Under the pieces are notes generated by a model. That model worked only from the letters and a program-made list of their open reading frames with translations, was not told where the DNA came from and ran no database searches. A program made the position numbers and the translations under genes. From Chitinophagales bacterium (GTDB taxonomy: Bacteria; Bacteroidota; Bacteroidia; Chitinophagales; JADJOU01), in the NCBI GenBank assembly GCA_016787225.1, contig JAEUUY010000022.1, positions 1 to 64,000 of the forward strand: a DNA stretch of 64,000 nucleotides, given 5' to 3'. Positions 20,701 through 29,600 of the stretch are shown piece by piece. Position 1 is the stretch's first letter, and each line of letters opens with the position of its first letter.

Positions 20701-21970
20701 AAGTGATAAAATTTCCACTAGAATTACCTAACTGGTTATTGTTCAAATTGATAGCTGTTACTATTGCCCCAGTGTTAGAAATTCCCGTAATACCACCTGT
20801 AGTAGCGGTAGAGGTGAGTCCTCGTAAAATGTTATTATTTATATTTAATGTTCCCCATGCTGAAGAGTTTACTATTCCTACTATGGTGGTGCTCGATGAA
20901 GCCCCTCCCATTGAAGAATTGAGTATAGTATTATTGTTTAGATTGCACGTAGATGTATTAGCCACAGTTCCTTGAGTACGAATATGTTCAAAAGTGCCGG
21001 AAATAAAATTGTCTGTAATCGTGATCGTATTATTAGTTATACTCGTAGTGCCCACAAGTGTTGCTGCTGTTCCATAGTCTTTAAAAATACCTCTCAGTGT
21101 GACACTAGTTCCTGAAATTGTGGCACTAGTTATTGTATTGTACGAAACGTTTTCACCCACTTGATGATTGAGGTAGATACAATATGATGTGCCAGAATTA
21201 GAAATATAAGAACTACTAGCTGCAGCTCCACCCCAGTTTGTAATCGTGTTTCCAGTAGTGGTAGATGTACCTCCTATATCATTTCCAATATCTTGATTAG
21301 CTGCGGTGGAGGTTCCTATGAATGCAATACCCATATTTACATTGCTAATTGTATTCCCATATATTTTGTTACCACTTGCAGGTCCAGTAGTGTTATTTGT
21401 TACACTTTCTGTAGTGCCTATGACTGTGGCACTATGATTGTTATTTGAATAGATACCAAAAGTATTCAGATTAGTTTTATTTAGAGTTATTGTATTATTT
21501 TGAATCGTATTATTTTGCGATCCATTTGTTGTCGATGCGTGTAGAAGAGCTACTCCCCATTCTACTTGTTGGGTAGAAGTTGTATTGCTCCCAGATTCTT
21601 GCATAGTGAAATTTTGAAGTGTAATGTAATCAGCACCTACTAATTTAAATATAGCATCGGTTGTTGTAGAAGTACCTACTCCTGCAGTAATCGTACTACC
21701 GCTACCCTGAATTATAATGGTATTCGTACTTGTGCCCTGCGCCGTGATAGAATACCCACCAGCTGGAGCCGTTTCATTGCCAGTCAGGGTGATCACTACA
21801 GGAGATGTAATCGACGCCGCATTGAGTGCTGTAATGGCATTGGCTAAGCTGGTATATGTAGCTGCCAATCCAGAGCCACTATTGGTGGTTACCTGCCCCC
21901 ACACATTCCCCCACATTAGGGTAGTTATAGCAGTAACTGCCAACAAATTTTTGAAGTAAATTTTCTTCAT
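14720..21970 (-). CDS. Giant T9SS cargo protein: beta-helix plus Ig-like modules, type A sorting domain
   Basis: The 2416-aa protein starts with a signal peptide (MKKIYFKNLLAVTAITTLMWGNVWGQ). Residues about 30-1000 are Asn/Thr/Ser-rich parallel beta-helix repeats (NNNTI, ITGISNTG), ending in AYDVGAIEF-x-G as in outer-membrane or surface beta-helix proteins. Then come PKD/Ig-like modules with paired Cys and a jelly-roll-like module. A conserved block is shared with the neighbouring protein, followed by the sorting domain (VKVYPIPMENDNIVNVSVKG to the end), which directs T9SS export and surface attachment. The likely role is adhesion or glycan binding. A TATCTTTG box on the minus strand lies about 110 nt upstream. 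Confidence 0.92.
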   Translation of the reverse strand: MKKIYFKNLLAVTAITTLMWGNVWGQVTTNSGSGLAATYTSLANAITALNAASITSPVVITLTGNETAPAGGYSITAQGTSTNTIIIQGSGSTITAGVGTSTTTDAIFKLVGADYITLQNFTMQESGSNTTSTQQVEWGVALLHASTTNGSQNNTIQNNTITLNKTNLNTFGIYSNNNHSATVIGTTESVTNNTTGPASGNKIYGNTISNVNMGIAFIGTSTAANQDIGNDIGGTSTTTGNTITNWGGAAASSSYISNSGTSYCIYLNHQVGENVSYNTITSATISGTSVTLRGIFKDYGTAATLVGTTSITNNTITITDNFISGTFEHIRTQGTVANTSTCNLNNNTILNSSMGGASSSTTIVGIVNSSAWGTLNINNNILRGLTSTATTGGITGISNTGAIVTAINLNNNQLGNSSGNFITFSAATSGTLLGITNDGGASTCALSISNNNIRGITHSVAGSSSHTYFRNTATTLSQNISFDTFTNLNVNTTGSVTFISNSVNAPAAGSKIINNNRIMTAFNKAGAGGTVALYTDGGISTCTTPVQNNNNDFSNITVTGATTITGWFNNDGTGSTPQKTITGNTFNNWTCGSSAVNVLQSNFGGTTNASSNTITNISGTGSITGYLQGSSGTITTLTIGSNTITGLSSTGSGGAVTGISNTSPATTTNINANTINNLSSTSTTATVAGISTSASANIFQNTINTLSCTGTTSGVTNGIMVTGGTAVNIYRNKIYDLSTTGAFTTTPGVNGIVLSGTTSSVTAQVYNNVIGDLRAAAANSADAIRGLSVTATGTTSNYRLYNNTVYLNASSSGSAFGTTGIFHATSGTATTAALDLRNNMVINTSSPGSTGVVTTLRRSSTALTNFATTSNRNMYFAGTAAANRTIMTDGTNFYQTYGTYFTAVGSTREANSFVATVTPATYFASTTGAHDTFLKPAFGTTTQAESGGETIALTSSDYSGATRPVSPGTAYDVGAIEFNGISPAPSISFATASPSLTSQCAATARTIKVRITTPSPTTITADTLFYSYNGGATTAVPAGTFISPDTFQYTIPVASPTTAIVAWSVKAVNSASLSTTFSGTSYSDEPNTGITATASATATSACAGSPDTLRVVLVSIPFTDLFNSSPTTQFSLINTAGTGSATQNSTYFSEGASSVLFNTASTSADVQFTQTNSINMGSPASAQLTFYHICATEAGWDYGYVQYSTNNGSSWTSFPTTSYAGTGTLKNSVVSFDKSSYADWNTQFTAVASTPGTGPATSLWKKETINIPAAALSSSQFKIRFRMTTDGSSNYYGWLIDSLMIRLLPTPTSHNWIQNNTTVVSTAHPYTFSVAAGSNGYKDSVIINNCPVVSNTVTINNSVPAFAFTTVSSSKGASFCASDAPTTLSTNASGGCTPYTYSWSGPGGASGTSATLSASVTGTYNVTVTDNAGTSITQSIAITVNNPTPSVTPQTKCSGATTFTLGATVATAGDSLLWYASNTSDTILATGANYTTPSISSTTTYYVEERSGLTAGLGNTSTPVTTGASAERGIIIRATSAFRLVSAQYYSTVTSTSGSVTVRLLDSTTGTQIYTKTINMTHGAASAWYTMNLDWNIPVGSYRLLAAFSTISVSRHGTGVVTYPFALGSVGQIVAGYDGAVNTSYNYFHNLSIQTGCTGTRVPVTATLNTPPALALDSPNFSVCKGATSATVSATSTTVGNYTTYSWSPTTGVTSPNSSSTTFTPTATTAYTLSGTDGTCSRTASITITSADTPSRLTLSQGMSKTNCSERIDSLMVSGGFVTQSGKIGSGTATNTSSTPFRRWFGGSRSQALYTPAELTALGLVNGSIISSIGWVALSGTPAAMGSTTNFSITAGFVTAATLGAAFITGDNNTVFSASSYVPSTGIGNLDFALSTPLTWDGSSHLLVASCFNNNDGGGVSSNNISVESTTVASGLNLYLSQDNNATVCTNTTAPTTTTNRPNLRLTYSVPNVTWSPTSGLFTNSAATVPYSSGHAAKLYTKNTSTTKYYAQSQLGNCIVRDSIIDSANTAANMVTLVGATTSSAIAQCTDGGWTYYGTAANPDKLIFAIQKGSSGLTGESVSITVDGTNFSNSSSNGANQEHKSIFMKRSWDVTATPGFTPPVNVRFFYDATDSSDVVAARDADSVTLKGSNPNSLLRNTPFTWFKSKNTAYTAWRSTNVRGNQFTAGTYDILTPLGYGNQNGIRYVEFAVSSFSGGTGGAGFGPSGAGGGGVGLPVTWAGFEIETKEIGNELTWKTASEKNTDYFQVEYSYDALQWSIISGQIPAAGNSADLRTYTYTHSDFTPFIYYRIKQVDLDGQFEYSVIKLAKRSEGPSFVVKVYPIPMENDNIVNVSVKGIDKSSMHISMSDITGKVIRNLNFTPSTEYIEESFDMSPLAPGVYFIEVQNGQGKEVFRVNRY

Positions 21971-22078
21971 ACAAATAATTATTTTTTTGTTTATACCTCT
22001 CAGTTTACAGTGTATAATCTACACACGATTTTGTCAAGAGAAAAATCGGCTACCTTATTTTATTGTAAAATGAACAAA

Positions 22079-22086
22079 CAAAGATA
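22079..22086 (-). promoter_or_regulatory. Bacteroidota -7 box, TATCTTTG (minus strand)
   Basis: TANNTTTG match read on the minus strand, about 110 nt upstream of the 2416-aa T9SS gene. It would give a leader of about 100 nt, longer than at other genes here. Confidence 0.4.
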
Positions 22087-22157
22087 ACTATTTAGTAATA
22101 TTTAAAGAAAATTATTTGAATTGTGAAGAAGCTTGAAGAACTAGATTGTTTCTTTTA

Positions 22158-22235
22158 GCCACAAAGGCACTCTAGCAGTCGCTAGCAACTAGTAACTAGT
22201 AACTTGCGACTGTCAACTGACCACAGACATATGAC
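22158..22235. repeat. Degenerate short-word repeat spacer after the second T9SS gene
   Basis: The words GCCACAAAGGCACT, CTAGCAACTAGTAACTAGTAACT and GTCAACTGACC match the spacer beyond the first T9SS gene (14651-14726). The duplication that produced the two C-terminal halves therefore seems to include the downstream spacer. The motif is broken here only by this punctuation of words; no gene is seen between 21971 and 22240. Confidence 0.5.
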
Positions 22236-22240
22236 TTCTA

Positions 22241-24205
22241 TTACCTACTCACCTTAAACACTTCTCTACCTTGTCCATTCTGGACTTCGATAAAGTAGAT
22301 ACCTGGTGTGAGAGGGCTCATATCAAAGGATTCTCCGACAATCTCAGAGCTTGGTTTGAAGTTGATATTGCGTATTACCTTGCCTGTCATATCCTTCATA
22401 GAAATATTCATTGGACTCTTGTCGATTCCTTTGACCGATACATTTACAATATTATCATTCTCCATAGGAATAGGATATACCTTGACGACAAAGCTAGGTC
22501 CTGCGCTGCGCTTGGCTAGTTTTATCCCCGAATAATCAAACTTTCCATCGAGGTCTACCTGCTTGATGCGATAGTAAACAAAAGGCTCAAAATTGCTGTG
22601 TGTATAATTATACATTCTCGAGTCGGCACTATTGCCTGCTGCTGCTATCCGATCACTGACCACGGACCATTGTTTACTGTCATAAGAATATTCCACTTGG
22701 AAAAAGTCCGTATTTTGCTCAGAAGCAGTTTTCCATATCAATTCATTACCTGCCTCTGTGGTCACTACGTCAAAGCCTGCCCAGGTTACAGGGAGGCCTA
22801 CACCACTAGAACCACCACCAGCACCAGGTCCAAATCCTACACCGCCAGAACCACCTGAAAATGAGGTAATACCTGAAAATTCTACATATCTCACCCCATT
22901 CTGGCTACCATAGGTGGGAGTCAAGATATCATAAGTACCCGCCGTAAAATGATTTCCTCTCACATTGGCGGAGCGCCATGTGGTATAGGCAGCATTTTTT
23001 GACTTAAACCATGTAAATGGCGTATTCCTTAGGTGCGAGCTCGGGTTAGCTGTTTTTTTAGCTATAGAATCCGTATTCCTAGCTGCTACGGCATCCGCAC
23101 TGTCTGTGGACTCATAGTAAAATCTGACCTTAGCAGCACCTGTAAAGGCAGGAGCGGTCACATCCCAGCCGCGTTTCATAAAGAAGCTAGCATGTTCTTG
23201 ATTCGCACCATTTGAGGAATTGCTGGAAAAAGCTGTACCATCTATCGAGATATCAACTGTTTCTCCAGTTAGACCTGAAACTCCACTGGTATCTATGGCA
23301 AAGTATATTCCAGAATTATCACCATAATATTTCCAACTTGCATCTCTACATTTCACAGTAAGTCCAGTTTTTGAAGCCGCATTAATTTCGGGCTCGCATG
23401 CCACTTTTATATATACATTATCAAAAAAAGCTGTTTGATTAGCCGCTGTATTTCCTTGCCAATAACCTCCTGTAAAGTTCATGTTAGCAGTGCCTGTATA
23501 GGTCGAATTAACTACCTTTCCTTGACTGGTCAGTGTACCAGTTGTAGGGTCAGCAAATGTCGAGGCACCATCATTTCTAATAAATAACTCCCAAGTATCA
23601 TTGATTGGCTTATATGTAACACGAATACTTAAGTATTCTGCTCCAAAATCTGTTAATCCTGACGTATTACTTGTGATAATATCGGTTAATGTTCCGCTCA
23701 ATCCATTATTATAATGAGCAAGTCTTAAAGGATCCGTAGTGCCACCTTGGCCTAATACGACAGCATATCCTTGCCCATTTGAATTGGGTATGTCAGAGGT
23801 TCCGGCTAGTATAAATGCAACACCATAATTACCAGATACGAATCCTGCGGGATCTGTACGAATTTGTCTCATATTAAATTCCCAGGTCACAGTTCCTGGA
23901 TTTACATTTAGAGTAGAGTTCCATGGAAAACTTGCATGAGTATTATTGTTGAAGTGCCCAAACCCCCATCCTGTAGTATTAGCTGCACCGCTAGCATCAT
24001 TTGTTAAATCGAGGATGTTGGCATCAATTTTTGCCCCCCAATCAGCTCCTGATCTTCTTAGACGCCATCTACCATCAGTTCCAATAGGACTATTTGAAGC
24101 GTTTGTGTATGTAGAACCAGTGCTTGTGTTAAAGTTATCACTAAATACTGTAGTCTGCCCCCACAATCCTATAGGCAATAACATTAGAATCATCAACTTT
24201 TTCAT
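22241..24205 (-). CDS. T9SS cargo protein with lectin/LamG-like N-terminus and type A sorting domain
   Basis: The 654-aa protein uses the ATG at 24205: it gives a compact signal peptide (MKKLMILMLLPIGLWGQ), and the longer start at 24229 lies inside a TANNTTTG promoter box. Residues about 20-260 resemble a concanavalin-like/LamG-type carbohydrate-binding sandwich (WEFNMRQIRTDP, TAFFDNVYIK). From about residue 270 it parallels the end of the 2416-aa neighbour: the DGTAFSSNSSNGANQEH stretch, the RNTPFTWFKSKN and FTAGTYDILTP motifs, and the sorting domain (VKVYPIPMENDNIVNVSVKG). It probably arose from the same module by duplication. Exported and anchored by T9SS. Confidence 0.9.
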   Translation of the reverse strand: MKKLMILMLLPIGLWGQTTVFSDNFNTSTGSTYTNASNSPIGTDGRWRLRRSGADWGAKIDANILDLTNDASGAANTTGWGFGHFNNNTHASFPWNSTLNVNPGTVTWEFNMRQIRTDPAGFVSGNYGVAFILAGTSDIPNSNGQGYAVVLGQGGTTDPLRLAHYNNGLSGTLTDIITSNTSGLTDFGAEYLSIRVTYKPINDTWELFIRNDGASTFADPTTGTLTSQGKVVNSTYTGTANMNFTGGYWQGNTAANQTAFFDNVYIKVACEPEINAASKTGLTVKCRDASWKYYGDNSGIYFAIDTSGVSGLTGETVDISIDGTAFSSNSSNGANQEHASFFMKRGWDVTAPAFTGAAKVRFYYESTDSADAVAARNTDSIAKKTANPSSHLRNTPFTWFKSKNAAYTTWRSANVRGNHFTAGTYDILTPTYGSQNGVRYVEFSGITSFSGGSGGVGFGPGAGGGSSGVGLPVTWAGFDVVTTEAGNELIWKTASEQNTDFFQVEYSYDSKQWSVVSDRIAAAGNSADSRMYNYTHSNFEPFVYYRIKQVDLDGKFDYSGIKLAKRSAGPSFVVKVYPIPMENDNIVNVSVKGIDKSPMNISMKDMTGKVIRNINFKPSSEIVGESFDMSPLTPGIYFIEVQNGQGREVFKVSR

Positions 24206-24226
24206 AATCTTCTTAAATTTAAAGTA

Positions 24227-24234
24227 CAAAAATA
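24227..24234 (-). promoter_or_regulatory. Bacteroidota -7 box, TATTTTTG (minus strand)
   Basis: Minus-strand TANNTTTG. It predicts transcription from about 24222 and an 18-nt leader to the ATG at 24205, and it overlaps the alternative ATG at 24229. Confidence 0.5.
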
Positions 24235-24245
24235 TATAGTTCCAT

Positions 24246-24265
24246 TTCGTTTAATATTAAACGAA
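24246..24265. promoter_or_regulatory. Perfect 20-nt palindrome, possible operator
   Basis: TTCGTTTAATATTAAACGAA is a perfect inverted repeat without spacer. It lies about 24-43 nt upstream of the predicted start of transcription of the minus-strand T9SS gene, in the intergenic region divergent to lpdA. Position and symmetry fit a dimeric regulator site; no regulator gene is next to it. Confidence 0.45.
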
Positions 24266-24332
24266 TGTTAAGCTATACCTTTCAGATGTCGTGCAATCAA
24301 TAATTATTCCAAAAGGACTAAGCGAATAAGCT

Positions 24333-24340
24333 TATTTTTG
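24333..24340 (+). promoter_or_regulatory. Bacteroidota -7 box, TATTTTTG, upstream of lpdA
   Basis: TANNTTTG match 32 nt before the lpdA ATG. Confidence 0.45.
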
Positions 24341-24372
24341 CCTTTTAGTAAATTTAATAATTTTTATAAGAT

Positions 24373-25761
24373 ATGAATTTTGATATCATTGTGATAGGAT
24401 CGGGACCAGGCGGCTATGTGACGGCTATTCGGGCTTCTCAGTTAGGTATGAAAGTAGCTGTAGTAGAAAAGGAAAGTTTGGGCGGGGTTTGCCTCAATTG
24501 GGGTTGTATCCCTACCAAGGCTCTCCTAAAAAGTGCACAGGTTTTCGAATATATACATCATGCCGAGGAATATGGCATTACGGTAGGTAAATCTAGCGCC
24601 GATTTTACCAAGGTGGTGGGTCGTAGCCGTGGAGTGGCAGATGGTATGAGCAAAGGTGTTCAGTTTCTCATGAAGAAAAATAAAATAGAAGTGATCAATG
24701 GCACGGCCAAGCTGAAAAGAGGTAAAGTGGTAGAGGTGACTGCTACAGATGGCTCTAAGAAGGATTATTTGGCTAAAAATATCATCATAGCCACTGGTTC
24801 GAGAAGTAGAGAGCTACCTAATTTGAAACAAGATGGGAAAAATGTTATCGGTTACCGAGAGGCTATGACGCTGGATAAAATGCCCAAGTCTATGATAGTT
24901 GTGGGCACTGGCGCGATAGGCGTAGAATTCGGCTATTTCTATCATACCATGGGTTGTGAAGTCACCTTGGTAGAATTTTTGCCGAACATCATGCCGAGAG
25001 AAGATGTCGATGTGAGTAAAGAATTGGAGAAAATTTACAAGAAAAAAGGTATGAAGATTATGACCAATGCCTCGGTAGAAAAAGTAACTGTGGGTAAAGG
25101 TGGATGTGAGGTAGAAATCAAAACTGCAAATGGTCTAGAAAAAATGAATGCCGAAATTGTACTCTCCGCAGTGGGTATTCAGGCGAATATTGAGAATTTA
25201 GGCTTGGAAGACTTGGGTATCAAAACAGAAAAAGGAAAAATCACGGTCGATAATTTTTATCAAACCAATGTAGCAGGTATTTTTGCTATAGGTGATGTGA
25301 TCGATACGCCTGCGCTGGCTCACGTGGCTAGTGCGGAGGGCATCACCTGCGTAGAAAAAATAGCAGGTATGCATGTAGAAGCTATCGATTATGGAAATAT
25401 TCCGGGTTGCACCTATTGCGTGCCTGAAGTGGCCTCGGTAGGTATGACCGAAAAAGAGGCAAAAGACAAAGGATATGAATTGAAAGTAGGTAAGTTTCCA
25501 TTCTCTGCGAGTGGCAAGGCGAGTGCAGCTGGAGCCAAGGAAGGCTTTGTGAAGGTCATCTATGATGCGAAATACGGCGAATTATTGGGTGCCCATATGA
25601 TAGGTATGAATGTCACGGAGATGATAGCCGAAATGGTAGCCGCTAAAAAATTGGAAACTACAGGTCATGAGATATTAAAAGCTATACATCCACACCCTAC
25701 TATGAGTGAAGCCGTCATGGAAGCTACTGCTGCTGCTTATGGTGAAGTGATACATTTATAG
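24373..25761 (+). CDS. lpdA: Dihydrolipoyl dehydrogenase
   Basis: E3 flavoprotein that reoxidises dihydrolipoamide with NAD+ in the pyruvate/2-oxoglutarate/branched-chain dehydrogenase or glycine cleavage complexes. The 462-aa protein has the FAD site GSGPGGYVTA, the redox disulfide Cys40/Cys45 in GGVCLNWGCIPTK, the NAD site VGTGAIGVEFGYF, the second FAD motif GIFAIGDV and the C-terminal active-site His in HPHPTMSEAVMEA. Complete and typical. E1/E2 partners are not nearby, so the complex served cannot be told. Confidence 0.96.
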   Translation: MNFDIIVIGSGPGGYVTAIRASQLGMKVAVVEKESLGGVCLNWGCIPTKALLKSAQVFEYIHHAEEYGITVGKSSADFTKVVGRSRGVADGMSKGVQFLMKKNKIEVINGTAKLKRGKVVEVTATDGSKKDYLAKNIIIATGSRSRELPNLKQDGKNVIGYREAMTLDKMPKSMIVVGTGAIGVEFGYFYHTMGCEVTLVEFLPNIMPREDVDVSKELEKIYKKKGMKIMTNASVEKVTVGKGGCEVEIKTANGLEKMNAEIVLSAVGIQANIENLGLEDLGIKTEKGKITVDNFYQTNVAGIFAIGDVIDTPALAHVASAEGITCVEKIAGMHVEAIDYGNIPGCTYCVPEVASVGMTEKEAKDKGYELKVGKFPFSASGKASAAGAKEGFVKVIYDAKYGELLGAHMIGMNVTEMIAEMVAAKKLETTGHEILKAIHPHPTMSEAVMEATAAAYGEVIHL

Positions 25762-25879
25762 CCGTCAGTCTCGATAGCTATTGAGAGTCGCAGTTGTCAG
25801 TAACAGTGGTCATTGAAATGCACTTAGTTATATCTCAACCTGTAAACCTCTCAACCCTTAAACTCTTCAACCATTCTTA
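25762..25879. repeat. Short-word repeat spacer between lpdA and the membrane protein gene
   Basis: Starts with a near-palindrome TCTCGATAGCTATTGAGA (25769-25786), then GTTGTCAGTAACAG and three degenerate copies of a CTCAACC-x-x-TAAAC word ending just before the next ATG. The words resemble the other repetitive spacers in the window. There is no T-run, so it is not a clear terminator. Confidence 0.4.
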
Positions 25880-26611
25880 ATGGAACTAAAAACATACAAA
25901 GATATCTTCATGCGAACCATGCATTTTATGCGTTTGAATTATTTGCATTTGATTCCGTTTTCTTTTGTGCTTTTTGTTCTCTTGCTTCTCGTTGGTTTCG
26001 TTTCCGTCACGTCAAATAAGCTCTCTCTGATTATCTTAGCTATGGTCAGTCCCTTGCTTTTTTCCTTTGCCTTTTACATGCACCGACTGGAAAAATATGG
26101 GGAACATACCTGGAAAAATTTCTTCAATATTTATGGCGATATTGTCCGTTTTTATAAGGTTCAGGGTATTAAATACTTGATGTTTCTCATTGCATTATTG
26201 CCTATGATTATTATTCTACAGTTTGAGTTAGCTGCTTTTGGATTTGACCTTGAATTATTTTACCATGCTGAGAAAAGCGGTGCATATTTGCCTTCGCCCT
26301 ATCTCTATCTCAGTACTTTTTTCAGTGTCACCTTGACTATGCTATGTTATCCTTTTGTCATTTTCCCAGAGTATTTTTATATTTTTGAGAAACTTGATAT
26401 CAAGACTGCTTACAGAAAATCTTTTGAACTGGCAAAGAGAAATTACTTCACCTTGCTTTTCCTTATGGTCATTCAGATAGTTATTTTTTCATTAGGCACC
26501 TTCTTATCGTGTGGCTTCTTATTCGTATTGGCGCTCCCTTTTTTCAGTATTTTGACTTACTACGTCTATGATAGCGACTTAAATCCCAGTAAATCAAGTA
26601 CAGAGGGATAA
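25880..26611 (+). CDS. Multi-pass membrane protein, function unknown
   Basis: 243 aa with about five to six hydrophobic segments (about 24-48, 50-70, 100-122, 150-175 and 195-230) and a short charged C-terminus (DSDLNPSKSSTEG). The overall form, a long membrane bundle with re-entrant Phe/Leu-rich hairpins, resembles DUF975 or glycerophosphodiesterase membrane-domain proteins, but no diagnostic motif is visible. I do not assign a function. It lies between lpdA and ileS, with its own spacers. Confidence 0.75.
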   Translation: MELKTYKDIFMRTMHFMRLNYLHLIPFSFVLFVLLLLVGFVSVTSNKLSLIILAMVSPLLFSFAFYMHRLEKYGEHTWKNFFNIYGDIVRFYKVQGIKYLMFLIALLPMIIILQFELAAFGFDLELFYHAEKSGAYLPSPYLYLSTFFSVTLTMLCYPFVIFPEYFYIFEKLDIKTAYRKSFELAKRNYFTLLFLMVIQIVIFSLGTFLSCGFLFVLALPFFSILTYYVYDSDLNPSKSSTEG

Positions 26612-26653
26612 AATAGTTTCTAAAAAAAATCTACCAATTTATTTGAAAATCAG

Positions 26654-26661
26654 TACTTTTG
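26654..26661 (+). promoter_or_regulatory. Bacteroidota -7 box, TACTTTTG, upstream of ileS
   Basis: TANNTTTG match 38 nt before the ileS ATG. It would drive ileS and the DksA-like gene 5 nt after it. Confidence 0.5.
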
Positions 26662-26699
26662 CACCTTTTTTAAGAGAAGGGTTAATTCGCTGATTAGAA

Positions 26700-29600
26700 A
26701 TGATATATAAAGAATACAAGGGTTTAAATCTACCTGAGATAGAAAAGGAAGTTCTCCAGTTTTGGGAGCAGAATTCTATTTTTCAGCAGTCGATAGATTC
26801 TAGACCAGAAGATAAGTCTTTTGTATTCTATGAGGGTCCGCCATCAGCGAATGGATTACCGGGTATACACCACGTGGTGGGTCGTACGATTAAAGATATA
26901 TTCTGCAGATATAAGACGCTACAAGGATACCGAGTAGAGCGCAAAGGAGGCTGGGATACGCATGGACTACCTGTAGAGCTGAAAGTAGAACAGGAGCTGG
27001 GTATTACCAAAGAAGATATTGGCACTAAAATTTCCATAGAAGAATATAATGTCAAATGCCGTGAGACGGTTATGCAATTTAAGTCTCAATGGGATGACCT
27101 TACAAAAATCATGGGATTCTGGTTAGATTTAGAGCACCCATATATCACTTTTGAGAATAGCTATATAGAGTCGGTATGGCACATCATATCAGAAATTTAT
27201 AAAAAAAATCTGATGTATCAGGGTTATACGATTCAGCCTTATTCGCCAGCTGCAGGCACGGGTCTCAGTACTCATGAACTCAATCAACCAGGTTCCTACA
27301 GAGATGTGACCGATACCACTATTGTCGCGTGTTTTGAGGTAAAATCTTGTTGCATAGATAAAATCAACAAAGCATTTCAATCCCAAGTAGAATATGCACA
27401 CTTCCTAGCATGGACTACGACCCCATGGACTTTGCCATCCAATACAGCGCTATCCCTAGGTGCAAAAATTGAATATGCATTGGTAGCATCGTTCAATCCT
27501 TACACCAAAGCTAGACAGAATTTTATTTTGGCAAGGGATTTGGTGTCGAAATGGTTTAAATCAGAGCAAGAAGTTCAGTCAATTGATGAACTGAATATAG
27601 ATGAAAAGACATTTACTTACTTTATCGAGGGAACAGCTTTAGGCACTGAGCTGAAAGGAATCGAGTACCACCAGCTTTTACCATTTGATGCCAATAGTCC
27701 ACATGCTATAGATGGCAAATCTTTTCAGGTAATTACAGGAGACTTTGTCACCACGACTGATGGTACTGGTATCGTGCATACTGCACCTTCTTTTGGTGCG
27801 GATGATAGTAAGGTCGCCAAGGAAAATGGTATAGGTAGTTTGACTATGGTCGATACTGAAGGTAAGTTAATCGAAGGGATGGGCTTTCTATCAGGAAGAT
27901 TTGTCAAAAATTATAGAGATGAAAAGGACTACAAAAGTCCAGACGTAGATATAGCTATAGAACTCAAAACAAAAGGTCTTGCATTTAATGTGCAGAAGTA
28001 TGTGCATAGTTATCCGCATTGCTGGCGTACGGACAAACCTGTGATTTATTATCCTATGGATAGCTGGTTCATCAGCACGACTTCTGTTAAAGATAAATTG
28101 ATAGCAAACAATAAAAAAATCAATTGGAAGCCAGAGAGCACGGGAAGTGGCAGGTTTGGTCATTGGTTAGAAAATATTCAAGATTGGAATTTGACACGCT
28201 CACGATTTTGGGGAATACCTTTACCTATCTGGCGATCAAAAGATGGAGAAGAAATTCTTTGTATTAGTGGTCAACAAGATCTATTGAATCACATCGATAT
28301 AGCCAATGAAAGTGGACTTCTGACAGAAAGTGCGATATCCGAAAATGAAAAATTTAAATCGGACATTAATGCAGGTAAAGGAGATTTGCACAAGCCTTAT
28401 ATAGACAGAGTTACCTTGGTTCAGAATGGTCAAGTTCTCAAGCGAGAAGAAGACGTGATCGATGTATGGTTCGATAGTGGTTCTATGCCGTATGCGCAGT
28501 GGAACTATCCTTTTTCAAATCAGGAAAAATTCAAACAAGCATATCCTGCTGACTTCATAGCCGAAGGCGTGGATCAGACACGCGGTTGGTTTTATACATT
28601 GCATACAATTTCTACGATTCTTTTTGACCAACCCGCCTATAAAAATGTGGTGTCTAATGGACTTGTTTTAGATAAGAACGGCGAAAAAATGTCAAAGCGC
28701 AAAGGCAATGTCATCAATCCTTTTGACGCTATCCCTAAATATGGAGCCGATGCTATTAGATGGTATATTATTTCGAATTCTGCTCCGTGGGATAATTTGA
28801 AATTTGATATCAATGGCGTGGATGAGGTCAAGCGAAAACTTTTCGGAACGCTGTATAATACATATTCGTTTTTTACACTCTATGCCAATATAGATCAATT
28901 CATTTTAGATGAAAGGAATGTGACACCTATAGCAGAGCGAACGGAGTTAGATCGATGGATTATTTCCAAATTGAATACGCTGAAAAAAGAGGTACAAGCG
29001 TCTTTTGAGAATTATGAACCAACGGAAGCTGCTAGAGCTATTGATACTTTTGTAGACAGGAATTTATCCAACTGGTATGTGAGACTTTGTCGTAGAAGAT
29101 TCTGGAAAAATGATGTGAGCGCCGATAAGCGCGCAGCATATGAGACGCTATATGAATGTTTGATGATGGTAGCACAATTGATGAGTCCCATAGCTCCATT
29201 CTTTAGTGAGTGGCTATATCGGTCTCTTTCGAATCCTTTGCGAGAAAATGCAATAAAGAACAACACTCCTCTTCGACATACCTCAGTGCACTTGACGGCT
29301 TGGGGGCCTATTGAAGAGACTTATATAGATTCTAATCTCGAGAGACGTGTCGAGCTAGCTCAGGATGTATCATCAATGATTTTATCATTACGAAAAAAAG
29401 AACAAATAAAAGTGCGTCAGCCTTTACAAAAAGTTATTGTTCCCGTTTTGAGCGAACAGGATAAAGCACTATATCAATCTATCGAAGATATCGTAAAGGC
29501 AGAAGTCAATATTAAAGACTTCGAATATGTGGATGAAAATTCAGGATTGTTCGTAAAAAGCGCAAGAGCTAATTTCAAGCTACTAGGTAAGAAACTTGGT

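Noticed and set aside
19881-20975. Plus-strand open frames of 60-134 codons inside the T9SS gene region
   Set aside because: They lie opposite low-complexity Ser/Thr/Asn-rich coding DNA of the 2416-aa gene and show no protein features.
24206-24229. Longer N-terminus of the 654-aa T9SS protein
   Set aside because: The start at 24229 overlaps the predicted promoter box, and the signal peptide starts cleanly at 24205.
25769-25786. Near-palindrome after lpdA as a terminator
   Set aside because: No T-run follows; it lies in a repeat-word spacer, so it is recorded as a repeat.
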